Below are positions 50,401 through 59,479 of a stretch of DNA of 64,000 bases, piece after piece. Position numbers and translations under genes: made by a program. The notes beneath the pieces were generated by a model. The model was not told the origin of the DNA and did not search any database. It saw nothing but the letters and a program-made list of their open reading frames with translations. This stretch comes from Planctomycetota bacterium (GTDB lineage: Bacteria; Planctomycetota; UBA8742; UBA2392): NCBI GenBank assembly GCA_015075515.1, contig JABTUE010000004.1, forward strand, positions 310,001 to 374,000, in the 5' to 3' direction. The stretch's first letter is position 1, and each line of letters opens with the position of its first letter.

Positions 50401-51126
50401 ACCCGCGCCGACGCCGAAAAGCGCCATAACGACGACCTGCAGCGGCGCGTGGCGCAGCTTGAGGACGACCTGCGGCGTGAGCGCGAACAGGTGGACAAGT
50501 CGGCCCCGGCCGCGGCCCTGGAAAGCATCAACAACCAGCTTGCCGCCGAACGCGCGCGCTTTGAGTCCGAGCACGCCCGCAAGCAGCAGGAGATTGATGA
50601 CCTGCACAAGCGACTGGCCGAAGCCGAACTGCGCGAAAACGAAATTGCCAGTCAGCTCGAGGCCGTCGAGTTGAGCCAGCAGGACGTGATTCGCGCCAAG
50701 GCACTGGCCGGCCAGCGCCGCGCCCAGATTGAGCGCATGCAGAGCGACGTGGAAAGCGCCCGCCGTCAGGTCAGGGAAACCGAAACCTACTGGAAAGGCG
50801 AAATGGACAGCTTCGGCGGCATGGTGCGCGAGCACCTGGAGGCCGCCGAACGCGGCGACGACGGCGCCGACCAGAAGCTGGTCAAGCTGCTGGAAAACCT
50901 GAAGGTCGGCGTGTTTGAAAAATACGCCACCCTGCGCCGCAAACACAATCGCACACAGAAGGAACTGGACGAAACCAGCGACAAACTCAAGGCCGTCGAA
51001 CGCCTGCTGGCCAAACGCGAAGAAGAAGACGCCCGCGTGCGCAAGGCCATAGACAAGGTCGAAATCGAGGCCGGCATTAGAAAACCCAAGGCCGCGCCGA
51101 AGCCGGCCAAGGGCAAAAAGAAGTAG
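47476..51126 (+). CDS. Giant coiled-coil protein, 1,216 residues
   Basis: After a Pro- and Gln-rich start (about 1-45), a conserved-looking segment KVKVITPQVIMNLVRSVTDRFGDSVDRGELDQLVMENTQM leads into about 1,000 residues of heptad-type coiled coil, rich in Glu, Ala, Lys, Leu and Gln. The block around WLEEKRRLAAQLSNETN occurs twice (near residues 340 and 485), a sign of internal duplication. The tail ends in a Lys- and Pro-rich region (KPKAAPKPAKGKKK). There is no ATPase head, so it is not an SMC protein. A 10-base A run at 49051-49060 codes for Lys-Lys-Lys. A role in cell structure or chromosome organisation is plausible only. Confidence 0.75.
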   Translation: MAKQPTGTRSIRLPGGQPQPQARPQPQRPAAPPPQGGDDVMSALDANAEVRDRSQLPSKVKVITPQVIMNLVRSVTDRFGDSVDRGELDQLVMENTQMRMQLQQTQDRLEQYKGEYKKVYDRLQQAQQMVQQAQAGQADVSAYAQQYEAQIAELQQRNAQAVDTYTAIQQQLDETLAQFDQVQADLNAVQQALAAKDEEVAQLQQQLEEAGQQGQAVEELQEARAMVVELRQQLEELQNQSAQASEGINQAEAERNELQVQVEAAEARLAEVEGELNQAREENEKLKQARSDAERLKQDLAAKEAELEKLRKGLKEGERSAAKFQNMEIELEQLRTAEGQWLEEKRRLAAQLSNETNNRREAEQKLKAIEKGEMLPEAAKAVEEKARALEAEIAQHKQANDKLKKELEQARAKGSQADAVAAEADKLRAEIKARQEELKAKEDELKKEREALGKAGNAVKELSALTRKYENVEAELESLRAAEGKWLEEKRRMAAQLSNETNLRRELEAKLKQELADEKSGREADKKKIEALQQAAEKSISALKAQETAERSLAVIEQQVETLLAERDELRRQLDAMKSSGGEKAAELAEQLEAARKEIGDLDRKLAARHEHVAKLAPELDAAKHEIERLRKELADANKGIESESSRFAQVGDQLKQAQAERDRAQAELKTTEAARAELAKEAEALRKLLEELSDAQKQDAEGVADQVEALERKLADATQARTAAEQAAGQLAAQLKDAKAEAEAARSARDAQQEELQRLKDAAARGTEAERQARQVPELERKLAARDQQLEVLQRQLADLRDEVKLEEEERDRQSHDVRKARESEKRALEEAERLERELADLEAKLAQAEARAKEAAAQAEAVARGNSAELEEENARLKERNAEIARKRDDVLQGLERAVAEVDELKRALAEREVDHRALQAELAESARALAAAQEDARKAAEQNRAQLQQAQDKVEAATERRFEAEKQLVEARTRADAEKRHNDDLQRRVAQLEDDLRREREQVDKSAPAAALESINNQLAAERARFESEHARKQQEIDDLHKRLAEAELRENEIASQLEAVELSQQDVIRAKALAGQRRAQIERMQSDVESARRQVRETETYWKGEMDSFGGMVREHLEAAERGDDGADQKLVKLLENLKVGVFEKYATLRRKHNRTQKELDETSDKLKAVERLLAKREEEDARVRKAIDKVEIEAGIRKPKAAPKPAKGKKK

Positions 51127-51129
51127 CTG

Positions 51130-52338
51130 TTAGTACAGCGTCTTCAGTTCGCTGCCGGGGTACATGGTCTTGAGGATGCGCGTGCTGTCCCAGCCCTGGC
51201 GTGCCATGCCGCGTGCGCTCCACTGGCACATGCCGGCGCCGTGGCCGTAGCCCTTGCCCTCAAACAGCCATTCGTCGCCGCTGCGCCTTGCCGTGAAGTT
51301 CGTGCTGGGCAGACCCAGCGCGTGACGCAACTCGGTCGCCTTGACCACCGCCGATGCGCCCGTGGGCCCGTGCACGCGCACGGTAACGGCATGGCCGCTT
51401 GAGGCCACCTGTTCGGCCACGATGCGGATCGGCTGGCCGGGCTGCAGTCTGGCCTCAAGCATGCGCGCGTTGACTTCGGCGGCCGAAAGCGTGACCTTCC
51501 ACTGGTGCTTGGGGCTGTCCTGGTCAAAGTTGCCCAGTTCAACGCCCTGCAGCGGCTCGATGACCGCATCAACGCCCAGCGCTGTGCGCACGTCGGTGGT
51601 GTGCCCGCCGCTGGTGCTGTGAAAGAAGGTTTTGAAGCCCTTGCCGCGATAGGTCAGGACCATGCCCGTGGTCTGGCTGCGTGCCGCCAGAACGTTGGCT
51701 GTTTCGCGCCACAGTTTGGGCGAGGCCGTGGGGCCCACGCCGCCGTACACCTGATAGCGCGTGGTGTCGTCAAGGTCCCAGTTGCGGCCCAGGGCCCGTG
51801 ATTCCTCCATGGTGAACACGGCGTATGTGCGGCTGGCAATCGCCTGGGCCTTCAACGCCTCGACCGGCCAGCTTGCGATCATTTCCCAGCCGATCACGCC
51901 GGCCACATACTGTTCGAGATCAACGACGTTCACCACTTCCCACCCGTCGGTGGCCGCGTGCAGGCGCAGCACGCCGCGGTAGGTACGGCCGTCAAGGCTG
52001 AAGTGACCGGGGTTGGCCAGCGGCGTGATTTCGGCAAATCGCCCCGTTCCGCTACCTGTGGTAATCAGGCCTTCTGACAGGCGCAACTCGGTGGCCCCGT
52101 CCAGCGTGGTTTCGACGCCATCCAGCCGCAATGTGGCCCGGCCGGCGTCCACCTGAAGGTTGTCTTTCTTTGATGGCGCGGCCAGCTTGACGCGGACAAT
52201 CGGCGCCGCACCATAGACCGGAATGGGCATCAGAACGGCCGAGTCGTCGGGCTGACGGGCGCCGCTGGCGCAGGCACCGATCAGCACAGCCAGCATCATG
52301 GCGGTCAGGGCCGCAAGCAGTACGGGACGCTTTTTCAT
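51130..52338 (-). CDS. SpoIID/LytB-domain lipoprotein
   Basis: A 402-residue lipoprotein (MLAVLIGACASG) of the SpoIID/LytB family, whose characterised members are peptidoglycan lytic transglycosylases that act on denuded glycan strands. The signature VVDLEQYVAGVIGWEMIASWPVEALKAQAIASRTYAVF lies in the middle, followed by HSTSGGHTTD. The C-terminal GYGHGAGMCQWSARGMARQG is the family's second motif. ACAGGAG precedes the ATG 52338. It is convergent with the giant coiled-coil gene, and its stop is only a few bases from that gene's end. The enzyme probably acts on the cell wall. Confidence 0.85.
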   Translation of the reverse strand: MKKRPVLLAALTAMMLAVLIGACASGARQPDDSAVLMPIPVYGAAPIVRVKLAAPSKKDNLQVDAGRATLRLDGVETTLDGATELRLSEGLITTGSGTGRFAEITPLANPGHFSLDGRTYRGVLRLHAATDGWEVVNVVDLEQYVAGVIGWEMIASWPVEALKAQAIASRTYAVFTMEESRALGRNWDLDDTTRYQVYGGVGPTASPKLWRETANVLAARSQTTGMVLTYRGKGFKTFFHSTSGGHTTDVRTALGVDAVIEPLQGVELGNFDQDSPKHQWKVTLSAAEVNARMLEARLQPGQPIRIVAEQVASSGHAVTVRVHGPTGASAVVKATELRHALGLPSTNFTARRSGDEWLFEGKGYGHGAGMCQWSARGMARQGWDSTRILKTMYPGSELKTLY

Positions 52339-52410
52339 GGCTTCTCCTGTCGGGTGCGGGCACACACCCGTTGGATTATCGGCCCAAAGCCGGGCCGGCC
52401 TTGAGGGCAG

Positions 52411-54786
52411 ATGGGCGTTGAGTTCGCCTTTCCATTGCTGGTGATCGCCGCCGCGACTGTGGCCCTGGGTGCCGTTGTTGCTGTCTGGCGCCTGCGGCGC
52501 CGGGCCCCGGCCTTGTTTCTGGCCGGCGCGGCGTTTCTGTTGCTGGCCGGCGCCGGGCCTCGGTTGAGCCAGGATTCCGGCCGGACAACGCACCTGTGGG
52601 TCGTGGATGTGTCGGATTCCATGAACGGGCGTGCCGTTGCCCAGCCCCCGGCTCTGCCCACAGGCCACGTATGGCACGAAATGCAGCTTTCGGACGCGCT
52701 GAGGCCAAAGGGCGCTCCACCGGGCGGCCCCACGCGCTACGCGCGACTGGCCGATGCTTTGGCTGTGCCGGATTTTGATGGTGAACTGGTGCTGATCACT
52801 GACGGGCGTGGCAGTCTGGCCGAACTGGCCGGCGCGCTACCGCCAGGCCGGGCCATTCTGCTGCCCGCGCCCCGGCCCGCCGGCGGCGACGCGGCGATTT
52901 CGGCTCTGCGGGCTCCGGGCGTTGTGGCACAGGGATCAGGCATTGTCATCGAGGCCGAACTGCACGCCGACCGCGACGGCACTGTGGCTTGGCGTCTGTT
53001 TATCGGTGAGCGTGTGGCTGATCAGGGCGAAATCAGACTTGTGGCCAATCGGCCGGCGGTGTTGCGCATCCCGCTGGCGGCCGACCAGGCCGGGGCCACA
53101 CGCGCGCGGCTGGTGGTTGAGATGCCCGGCGATCGTGAGCCACGCAACGATCGTGCTGAAGCGACATGGGTGGTGACGGGTCTGCGTGTGATTGAGTACG
53201 CGCGTGATTCTGCCGTGCCCGAGTCCAGCGACGCGCTTCTGGCGCTTTTGCGCGCTGACCCCCGCAACCAGGTGCGTGTCCGCCATACCCTGCCGGCCAG
53301 CGCCGCCGAGCTGGAGGGCGTGGCGCTGGCGGTAATTCATGACCTGCCGCTGTGGACCGCCGGGGCCAGCGCCGCCCAGACGGCGGCGCTGGCCGACTGG
53401 GCACGGGACGGAGGCAGTCTTCTGATGGTTGGCGCCGGCGGCGCGTTCGCGCCCGGTGGTTACCGTGCCACGCCGCTGGAAGATGTCATGCCCGTGAAGT
53501 TCCGGCCCGACGACGAGCCGCCGAGGCACAACCTGCTGCTGCTGGATGTCAGCTCGAGCATGGCCGAACTTACCGGATCAGGCGCGCAGAAGCTTTCGCT
53601 GCTGCGCGATGCCGCGCGCCGGGTTGTCGCGGCGCTGGATGTATCCGACCGCGTGGCGGTGGTGGGGTTTCACGGCCGGCTGGCGAACGAACCGGTTTTT
53701 GCCCCCGCCTCGGATACCGCGCGTCATGAGGCGGCGATTGCGGCGCTTGGCGCGCAGGGGCGCACGCTGATCGGGCGTTGTCTGGCCCAGGCCCTGGACG
53801 CGCTGGCTTCGGTGGCGACTCCGGCGGTGGAACAGCGCATTCTTCTGGTTACCGACGGCGAAGAAGGCGAGGCCGTGGACCCGGCGCTGTGGACCGGCAT
53901 CGGGTCGCGCCTGCGCGCGTTGAACACGCGCCTGGATGTGGTGCTTACCGAGCCCGGGCCGGTTCCGGATTGGCTTGAAGCGATGCTGTCAGCGCCTGGT
54001 CGCGGCGTGGTGGAAACGCACAGCGTGGGCACGCGCGGTTTTGACGAACTGGTCGAGGCGATAGAACGCGCGCTGGCAGCCCAGCAGCAGGCGCTGGTGT
54101 TGCGCGACGGCATCACCGCGCCGGGGTTGGGACGCCCGGTGCCGGCGCTGGTGCGGACTGCGGCCCGGCGTGACGGCGCCGTGCAAATGCGGCTTCAATC
54201 GGCCACGCCCGCGGTCTACCCGCTGGTTGCGATGCGCCAATTGGTCGGTCGCACCGGTGTGATCTGTACCCCCGCGGCAGGCGGCGAATCCGCGGTGGCG
54301 CTGTGGCTGGACCCGGCATGGCAACAGCAGGTTTCCGGGCTGCTTCAGGATCTGCTTGAACATGGCGGCCGCCCGAATCTGACGCTGCACCGGACAGAAG
54401 CCGGGGCCGAACTGGTGTGGGTCGGGCCGGGCAAAGGCCCCGGCGGCGATCTTGTTGCGGGTGGCGTGACGGCGCGCCGGGCCGGGCCCGGGCGCTGGCT
54501 TCTGGACGCGGTGCCGGAAGGCGACAGCCTTGAGGTGTCGTTCGGTTCGCGCGTGCTGCAGCGCATCAGCCTGCCGCGGCTTGCCCCCGCTGAACTGGCG
54601 CGCACCGGCAACGACGACGAGTTTTTCGCCCAGGCCCGGGCGCTGGGGTTTGGCGTGTTTTCTTCATTGGATGCCTGGCAGCCAGCCCGGCGCGGTGCCG
54701 CGCGACGCGAGCCCGTCGCGCTGGAATGGCTGGCGGCGCTGGCGGGCGTGGCGCTGCTGCTGGCGGGGTTTGCGCGCCGGCGCTGA
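52411..54786 (+). CDS. Membrane protein with two vWA domains
   Basis: A 791-residue BatA-like protein with two N-terminal hydrophobic helices and a last helix near the C-terminus (VALEWLAALAGVALLLAGFARRR). Two von Willebrand A domains are visible: the first with WVVDVSDSMN and VLITDGRGS, the second with LLLLDVSSSMAEL (MIDAS) and LLVTDGEEG. Between them a segment (VIHDLPLWTAGASAAQTAALADWARDGGSLLMVGAGGAFAPGGYR) resembles the glutamine-amidotransferase-like domain common in this group. No DUF58 or moxR neighbours occur. It is divergent from the SpoIID-like gene, starting after a TTGAGGG site. Possible role: cell envelope stress or assembly. Confidence 0.78.
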   Translation: MGVEFAFPLLVIAAATVALGAVVAVWRLRRRAPALFLAGAAFLLLAGAGPRLSQDSGRTTHLWVVDVSDSMNGRAVAQPPALPTGHVWHEMQLSDALRPKGAPPGGPTRYARLADALAVPDFDGELVLITDGRGSLAELAGALPPGRAILLPAPRPAGGDAAISALRAPGVVAQGSGIVIEAELHADRDGTVAWRLFIGERVADQGEIRLVANRPAVLRIPLAADQAGATRARLVVEMPGDREPRNDRAEATWVVTGLRVIEYARDSAVPESSDALLALLRADPRNQVRVRHTLPASAAELEGVALAVIHDLPLWTAGASAAQTAALADWARDGGSLLMVGAGGAFAPGGYRATPLEDVMPVKFRPDDEPPRHNLLLLDVSSSMAELTGSGAQKLSLLRDAARRVVAALDVSDRVAVVGFHGRLANEPVFAPASDTARHEAAIAALGAQGRTLIGRCLAQALDALASVATPAVEQRILLVTDGEEGEAVDPALWTGIGSRLRALNTRLDVVLTEPGPVPDWLEAMLSAPGRGVVETHSVGTRGFDELVEAIERALAAQQQALVLRDGITAPGLGRPVPALVRTAARRDGAVQMRLQSATPAVYPLVAMRQLVGRTGVICTPAAGGESAVALWLDPAWQQQVSGLLQDLLEHGGRPNLTLHRTEAGAELVWVGPGKGPGGDLVAGGVTARRAGPGRWLLDAVPEGDSLEVSFGSRVLQRISLPRLAPAELARTGNDDEFFAQARALGFGVFSSLDAWQPARRGAARREPVALEWLAALAGVALLLAGFARRR

Positions 54787-54789
54787 AGA

Positions 54790-54999
54790 TTACAGCTCGT
54801 CCACGATGCACTCGATCACGTCGCGCCCCAATTGACGAAAGGCCTTCGACAGTTCGCCGTGCAGGTCGCCGGTGCCGTGTTTGATCTGGCTTTTGATTAC
54901 CTGGGCCACCAGTTTCACGCCGCTGCTGTATTCGTCCCAGCGGATCTCGAACTGGGTCTTGGCACGGGTCTTGATGCCGGCCTTGTCTCGCAGTGCCAT
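54790..54999 (-). CDS. Small basic-acidic protein, 69 residues
   Basis: I do not recognise this 69-residue protein. It has a mixed sequence (MALRDKAGIKTRAKTQFEIRWDEYSSGVKLV...) with a helical C-terminal half (ELSKAFRQLGRDVIECIVDEL), no signal peptide and no membrane segment. GGAGAC precedes the ATG, so it is probably translated. It lies between the vWA protein gene and the propeller gene, on the minus strand, after a hairpin. Confidence 0.55.
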   Translation of the reverse strand: MALRDKAGIKTRAKTQFEIRWDEYSSGVKLVAQVIKSQIKHGTGDLHGELSKAFRQLGRDVIECIVDEL

Positions 55000-55022
55000 G
55001 GTTTGTCTCCGGTGATGAAACG

Positions 55023-55050
55023 ACCGGGCCGGCGCGACGGCCGGCCCGGT
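55023..55050 (-). terminator. Hairpin after beta-propeller gene
   Basis: ACCGGGCCGGC and GCCGGCCCGGT form an 11-bp perfect stem with a 6-base loop. On the minus strand it lies just after the stop of the propeller gene and is followed by CGTTTC. It would separate that gene from the next one (54999). Confidence 0.6.
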
Positions 55051-55071
55051 GTGTGATTCTGGCGGTTGGTG

Positions 55072-56574
55072 CTACTTGCCGCCGGCGGTTGAACGCGGCT
55101 TGCCGGCGTACACTTTGAACACGTATCCGTCCCTGGTGGCCAGGTAAATCGCGCGGTCGCGGGTCTTCATGCTGCCGCAGACAAAGGCGAAGTCCATCAG
55201 GTTCAACTGCCACTCGGGCCGGGCCAGACGGCCCGTGTTGACGTCAAGCACCTTGAGTGTGCGGCTGACGGTGCGCAGTTCGTCGCGCTTGGTAACGATG
55301 CGGCCCTGGTCGCGCAGCTTGGCCTTTTCGCGCTCGGACAGGAACTCTTCGTTTTTCTCATACAGGATGTAGACGCGGCCGTCGGCGACCATCAGCACCT
55401 GCTGCCCGACATCTGGTTCCGTCCACATCGGCTCCTTCACATGAGGCGTGGCCGGGTTGCCATCCACCAGGTCGTAGACCGGGCGGTCATCCTTGACGTC
55501 AATCAGCCGGTACTGAAAGGCCATCAGCTTGCCGGGGCGCACGTCGGCGCGGATGCGTTTGCCGCGGCCGTCGTCGGTGGGGACTTCGCGGTCGTAGACC
55601 TCAAGTGTGCGCACGAACACCCAGCGGTCTTCGACGAAGATGTCGCCGTAGGGCACGCCGTTTTCAATGTCGGCGATCCAGGCGCTCTGGCCGGATTTCT
55701 GCCACGCGTACAGCACGCCGCGGTCACTGCCCACAAACACCAGGTCGTCAGCGATGGTGGGGCGGGTGCGCGACTGCGCCTCCAGGTACGGGTCGGCACG
55801 GTATTCGCCGGTCTGGGCGTCCACCATGTACAGCCGGTGGTTGTTGTTCACAAACACCACGGTTTCGCGGTCGGCCGCGGGCTGAATATTGATCTGCATG
55901 AACGTGTTGCCGCCCACGCCGCCGGTGCCGGCGGGCGGAAAGGCCCAGCTTTCGGGGCCCACGCCGCGCGCGTTACCGATCATGCTCAGGCCGCGCACGC
56001 TGTTGCTGTTGGTGGCGGGCACGAACAGATGGGTATCGTTGCTGGCGGGGTGCGCGCTGGGAAACGTGTCGCCGGCAAAACGACCCTTGCTGACCAGCCG
56101 CGATTCGCCCTGGCGCGGGCTGCTTTGGCGGTCATAGGCCTGGTATTCGCCGTCGTTGTTCATCAGAAAGATGTAGTTGCGCGTGGGCAGCGGCGTGAAA
56201 TCCACACGCTTCTCGATCGGAGTGCGCCAGTGCAGCGTGAAGTCGTAGGCGTCAATACTCCACATGTGGTTGCGGTTGTTGTCCGAGTCAATCACCAGAA
56301 TCTCGTCGCGGACATCGTCGTGCACCACATGCATCTCGCGCACCACAATCGGGATGCGCCGGTCGCGGCCCGAAAGGTCGTAACTGCGCACGCGCAGCGG
56401 CAGTTCCACAAGCTGGGCCTCGTAATAGCTGACCGGCTGCCGTTGCAGCGGGTCCGGGGCCAGCGGGTTGCGGTCACCCGGCCGGGCCTGGCTGGGGATC
56501 GTGCACGATGCGGCAAGGAATGCGATGGCAAGTCCGGGGGGGAGACACGTCAGCGCACGTGTCAGGGTCTTCAC
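55072..56574 (-). CDS. PQQ-type beta-propeller lipoprotein
   Basis: The 500-residue protein has a lipoprotein-like signal (LAIAFLAASC) and a beta-propeller built from repeats such as RNYIFLMNNDGEYQAYDRQ, NHRLYMVDAQTGEYRADPY, LVFVGSDRGVLYAWQKSG and IYLATRDGYVFKVYAG, as in PQQ-like or BamB-type proteins. Binding surfaces of this fold often serve as assembly platforms. No PQQ-coordinating or enzyme residues are obvious. The start is GTG (56572-56574), overlapping the stop of the upstream gene as GTGA. The lipid anchor would place it at the outer membrane or periplasm. Confidence 0.78.
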   Translation of the reverse strand: MKTLTRALTCLPPGLAIAFLAASCTIPSQARPGDRNPLAPDPLQRQPVSYYEAQLVELPLRVRSYDLSGRDRRIPIVVREMHVVHDDVRDEILVIDSDNNRNHMWSIDAYDFTLHWRTPIEKRVDFTPLPTRNYIFLMNNDGEYQAYDRQSSPRQGESRLVSKGRFAGDTFPSAHPASNDTHLFVPATNSNSVRGLSMIGNARGVGPESWAFPPAGTGGVGGNTFMQINIQPAADRETVVFVNNNHRLYMVDAQTGEYRADPYLEAQSRTRPTIADDLVFVGSDRGVLYAWQKSGQSAWIADIENGVPYGDIFVEDRWVFVRTLEVYDREVPTDDGRGKRIRADVRPGKLMAFQYRLIDVKDDRPVYDLVDGNPATPHVKEPMWTEPDVGQQVLMVADGRVYILYEKNEEFLSEREKAKLRDQGRIVTKRDELRTVSRTLKVLDVNTGRLARPEWQLNLMDFAFVCGSMKTRDRAIYLATRDGYVFKVYAGKPRSTAGGK

Positions 56575-56831
56575 TGGGCAGCTCCTTTATCAAAATCCCG
56601 GAGGTTGATTTTGTGTTTCTCTTCGTAACTGCGCAGGACCTTGATCCGCTCGCGGTCCTCTTCCATGCGGTTCACCAGCTTGAAAATGTACGGCCTTCCT
56701 TTCAAACGGTTGCTCAAGTCCTGGTCCATGCGATCCCACGAGCCGCCGTAAAGCTCGTCGCGCAGCACCAGCAGCATCTTTGCCTCTTCCGAGAGCGCGT
56801 CATAGTACGTTTGGTGCTCGGTCTGGGCCAT
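56571..56831 (-). CDS. Small helical protein, 86 residues
   Basis: An 86-residue cytoplasmic-looking protein (AQTEHQTYYDALSEEAKMLLVLRDELYGGSWDRM...), highly charged and helical, with YIFKLVNRMEEDRERIKVLRSYEEKHKI as a coiled-coil-like second half. I do not recognise it. Its stop overlaps the propeller gene's GTG, so it is probably translationally coupled. ATG 56831 has a GAGGG upstream at short spacing; a longer TTG start exists. TACAAT on the minus strand at 56868-56873 may be its -10. Confidence 0.6.
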   Translation of the reverse strand: MAQTEHQTYYDALSEEAKMLLVLRDELYGGSWDRMDQDLSNRLKGRPYIFKLVNRMEEDRERIKVLRSYEEKHKINLRDFDKGAAQ

Positions 56832-56969
56832 ACACCCTCGGGCTACGATTCCAATCAACCAAGACGAATTGTAACTGACACTCTATAGATTGTGCCCATA
56901 CTGGTCGCAACTGCCCAGTCCCGGTTGTGGCCGGGCAAAGACACAATGCACCCTGACCCAGGAGGCTTC

Positions 56970-57812
56970 ATGGCCGGCCCGACACCCCAGCCCGCGTTTC
57001 CCCATACCAGCACCACGCCCTACGGCCACGCCCAGGCGCAGCCGATGCCGGCCTACGATCCCCGCATGGGCAAGCGTCCGGGCGGCACGGCCACCAAGGT
57101 GTGGGGGATCGTGCTGCTGGTTTTGGGGGTTTTTGCGGCCATCAACCTGGTGTCCAGCGTGGTCATGACCTACGGCGGTTTCAGTGGTGCCTCGTGGAAC
57201 CCGGCCATGAGCCCCGAAACCAAGGCCGAAATTGACCGCCTGACCAACGAACTGATGCAGCAGGCGACGGCCCGCGTGACCTTCTGGCTGCACATTGTGC
57301 TTGAGTGTGGGATTGCCGTGCTGTCCGTGGTGGCGGGCGTGTTTCTGGTGATCAAGCCCAAACCGCTTGGTGCGCGGCTGGGGCTGGCGCGCGCGGCGCT
57401 GGTACTGCTGGCGTTGCCGGTTTATGTGTACGAAACAAGCGAGTCCATGGCTGCGGCTCTGGACTCCCAGCAGGCAATCGTGCGCGTTGAAATGGAGGCC
57501 CAGCGCAAGAAAACCGGAACCAAGGGCCCCGACATGGACGAGTTCATGCAGACCATGAACCCGATCATGCGCGGGTTTACCTACGGCACGATGGTTCTGA
57601 CCGTGGTGTTTGTACTGGCCATCAACGGGTTGCTGGCCTTTCAGATGACGCGCCCGCACATAAAGGAATACCTGGCCACGGTGGCGACGGAAAAGAACGT
57701 AATTCCGGGCTATGACCCCAGCATGGGCCTGCTGATGCCGCCGCCGGGGGCTCCGGCACCGGGCGCGATGCCGCCCGGCCCGCCGCCGCAACAGGCGCCG
57801 CCCGGTGTCTGA
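56970..57812 (+). CDS. Membrane protein, four helices, Pro-rich ends
   Basis: The 280-residue protein has a Pro- and Gln-rich N-terminus (GPTPQPAFPHTS), then four hydrophobic segments (VWGIVLLVLGVFAAINLVSSVV, WLHIVLECGIAVLSVVAGVFLVI, LARAALVLLALPVYVY and YGTMVLTVVFVLAINGLLAF) and a Pro-, Gly- and Ala-rich tail. The central soluble loop contains EMEAQRKKTGTKGPDMDEFMQTMNPIM. No family is recognised; the layout resembles the DUF4064-type small membrane proteins. CAGGAGGCTTC precedes the ATG, a strong Shine-Dalgarno site. It precedes ahcY on the same strand. Confidence 0.7.
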   Translation: MAGPTPQPAFPHTSTTPYGHAQAQPMPAYDPRMGKRPGGTATKVWGIVLLVLGVFAAINLVSSVVMTYGGFSGASWNPAMSPETKAEIDRLTNELMQQATARVTFWLHIVLECGIAVLSVVAGVFLVIKPKPLGARLGLARAALVLLALPVYVYETSESMAAALDSQQAIVRVEMEAQRKKTGTKGPDMDEFMQTMNPIMRGFTYGTMVLTVVFVLAINGLLAFQMTRPHIKEYLATVATEKNVIPGYDPSMGLLMPPPGAPAPGAMPPGPPPQQAPPGV

Positions 57813-57828
57813 CGCGAGGTTTCGATTC

Positions 57829-57865
57829 CGGCGCCGTCTGTTATAAGCGGCGCCGCTTTGTTTTT
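57829..57865 (+). promoter_or_regulatory. Paired CGGCGCCG repeats around ahcY -10 box
   Basis: The 8-bp palindrome CGGCGCCG occurs twice (57829-57836 and 57848-57855), with TATAAG (57842-57847) just before the second copy. The two copies can pair as a hairpin followed by CTTTGTTTTT, like a terminator. Alternatively they flank the promoter as an operator. The ahcY ATG follows 20 bases later. Confidence 0.5.
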
Positions 57866-57867
57866 GA

Positions 57868-59181
<1,314 letters not shown>

Positions 59182-59205
59182 CCGCGAACACCGGATGTTT
59201 GCCGC

Positions 59206-59237
59206 CAGACCCGGCCGCCGTGGCCGGGTCTGTTTTT
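59206..59237 (+). terminator. Rho-independent terminator after ahcY
   Basis: CAGACCCGGCC and GGCCGGGTCTG form an 11-bp perfect stem with a 5-base loop, followed by TTTTT. It lies 25 bases after the ahcY stop. Confidence 0.9.
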
Positions 59238-59286
59238 GCCGGCCAACTCTGGCAGCGCCCGCAGCGTTTCATGTCTGAGGGCGATC

Positions 59287-59421
59287 ATGCGCGATCTGCC
59301 GATTCTGGATGAACCGCCGCCTCCTACATGGCTTGCCATTGCCAGTTGCATCGGCGCGGGGCTTTCGGTGCTGTCGCTGATGGCGATGGCTTTGTGGCTT
59401 GCCCTGCAATGGTGGGGTTGA
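59287..59421 (+). CDS. Small single-pass membrane protein, 44 residues
   Basis: A 44-residue peptide with a short polar start (MRDLPILDEPPPP), one long hydrophobic helix (TWLAIASCIGAGLSVLSLMAMALWLALQWWG) and no tail. GAGGG lies before the ATG at good spacing. It follows a strong terminator, so it has its own transcript or is carried into the methyltransferase gene 58 bp later. Small proteins of this sort often modulate membrane complexes; the partner is unknown. Confidence 0.55.
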   Translation: MRDLPILDEPPPPTWLAIASCIGAGLSVLSLMAMALWLALQWWG

Positions 59422-59479
59422 TTCCGCCCCCATTGCCAAAGCATGATGGCGCGCAACGGGCAACTTCACGGGGCAGAAC

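Noticed and set aside
47476..51126. SMC or RecN ATPase
   Set aside because: The long coiled coil lacks Walker A, Walker B and the signature motif at either end.
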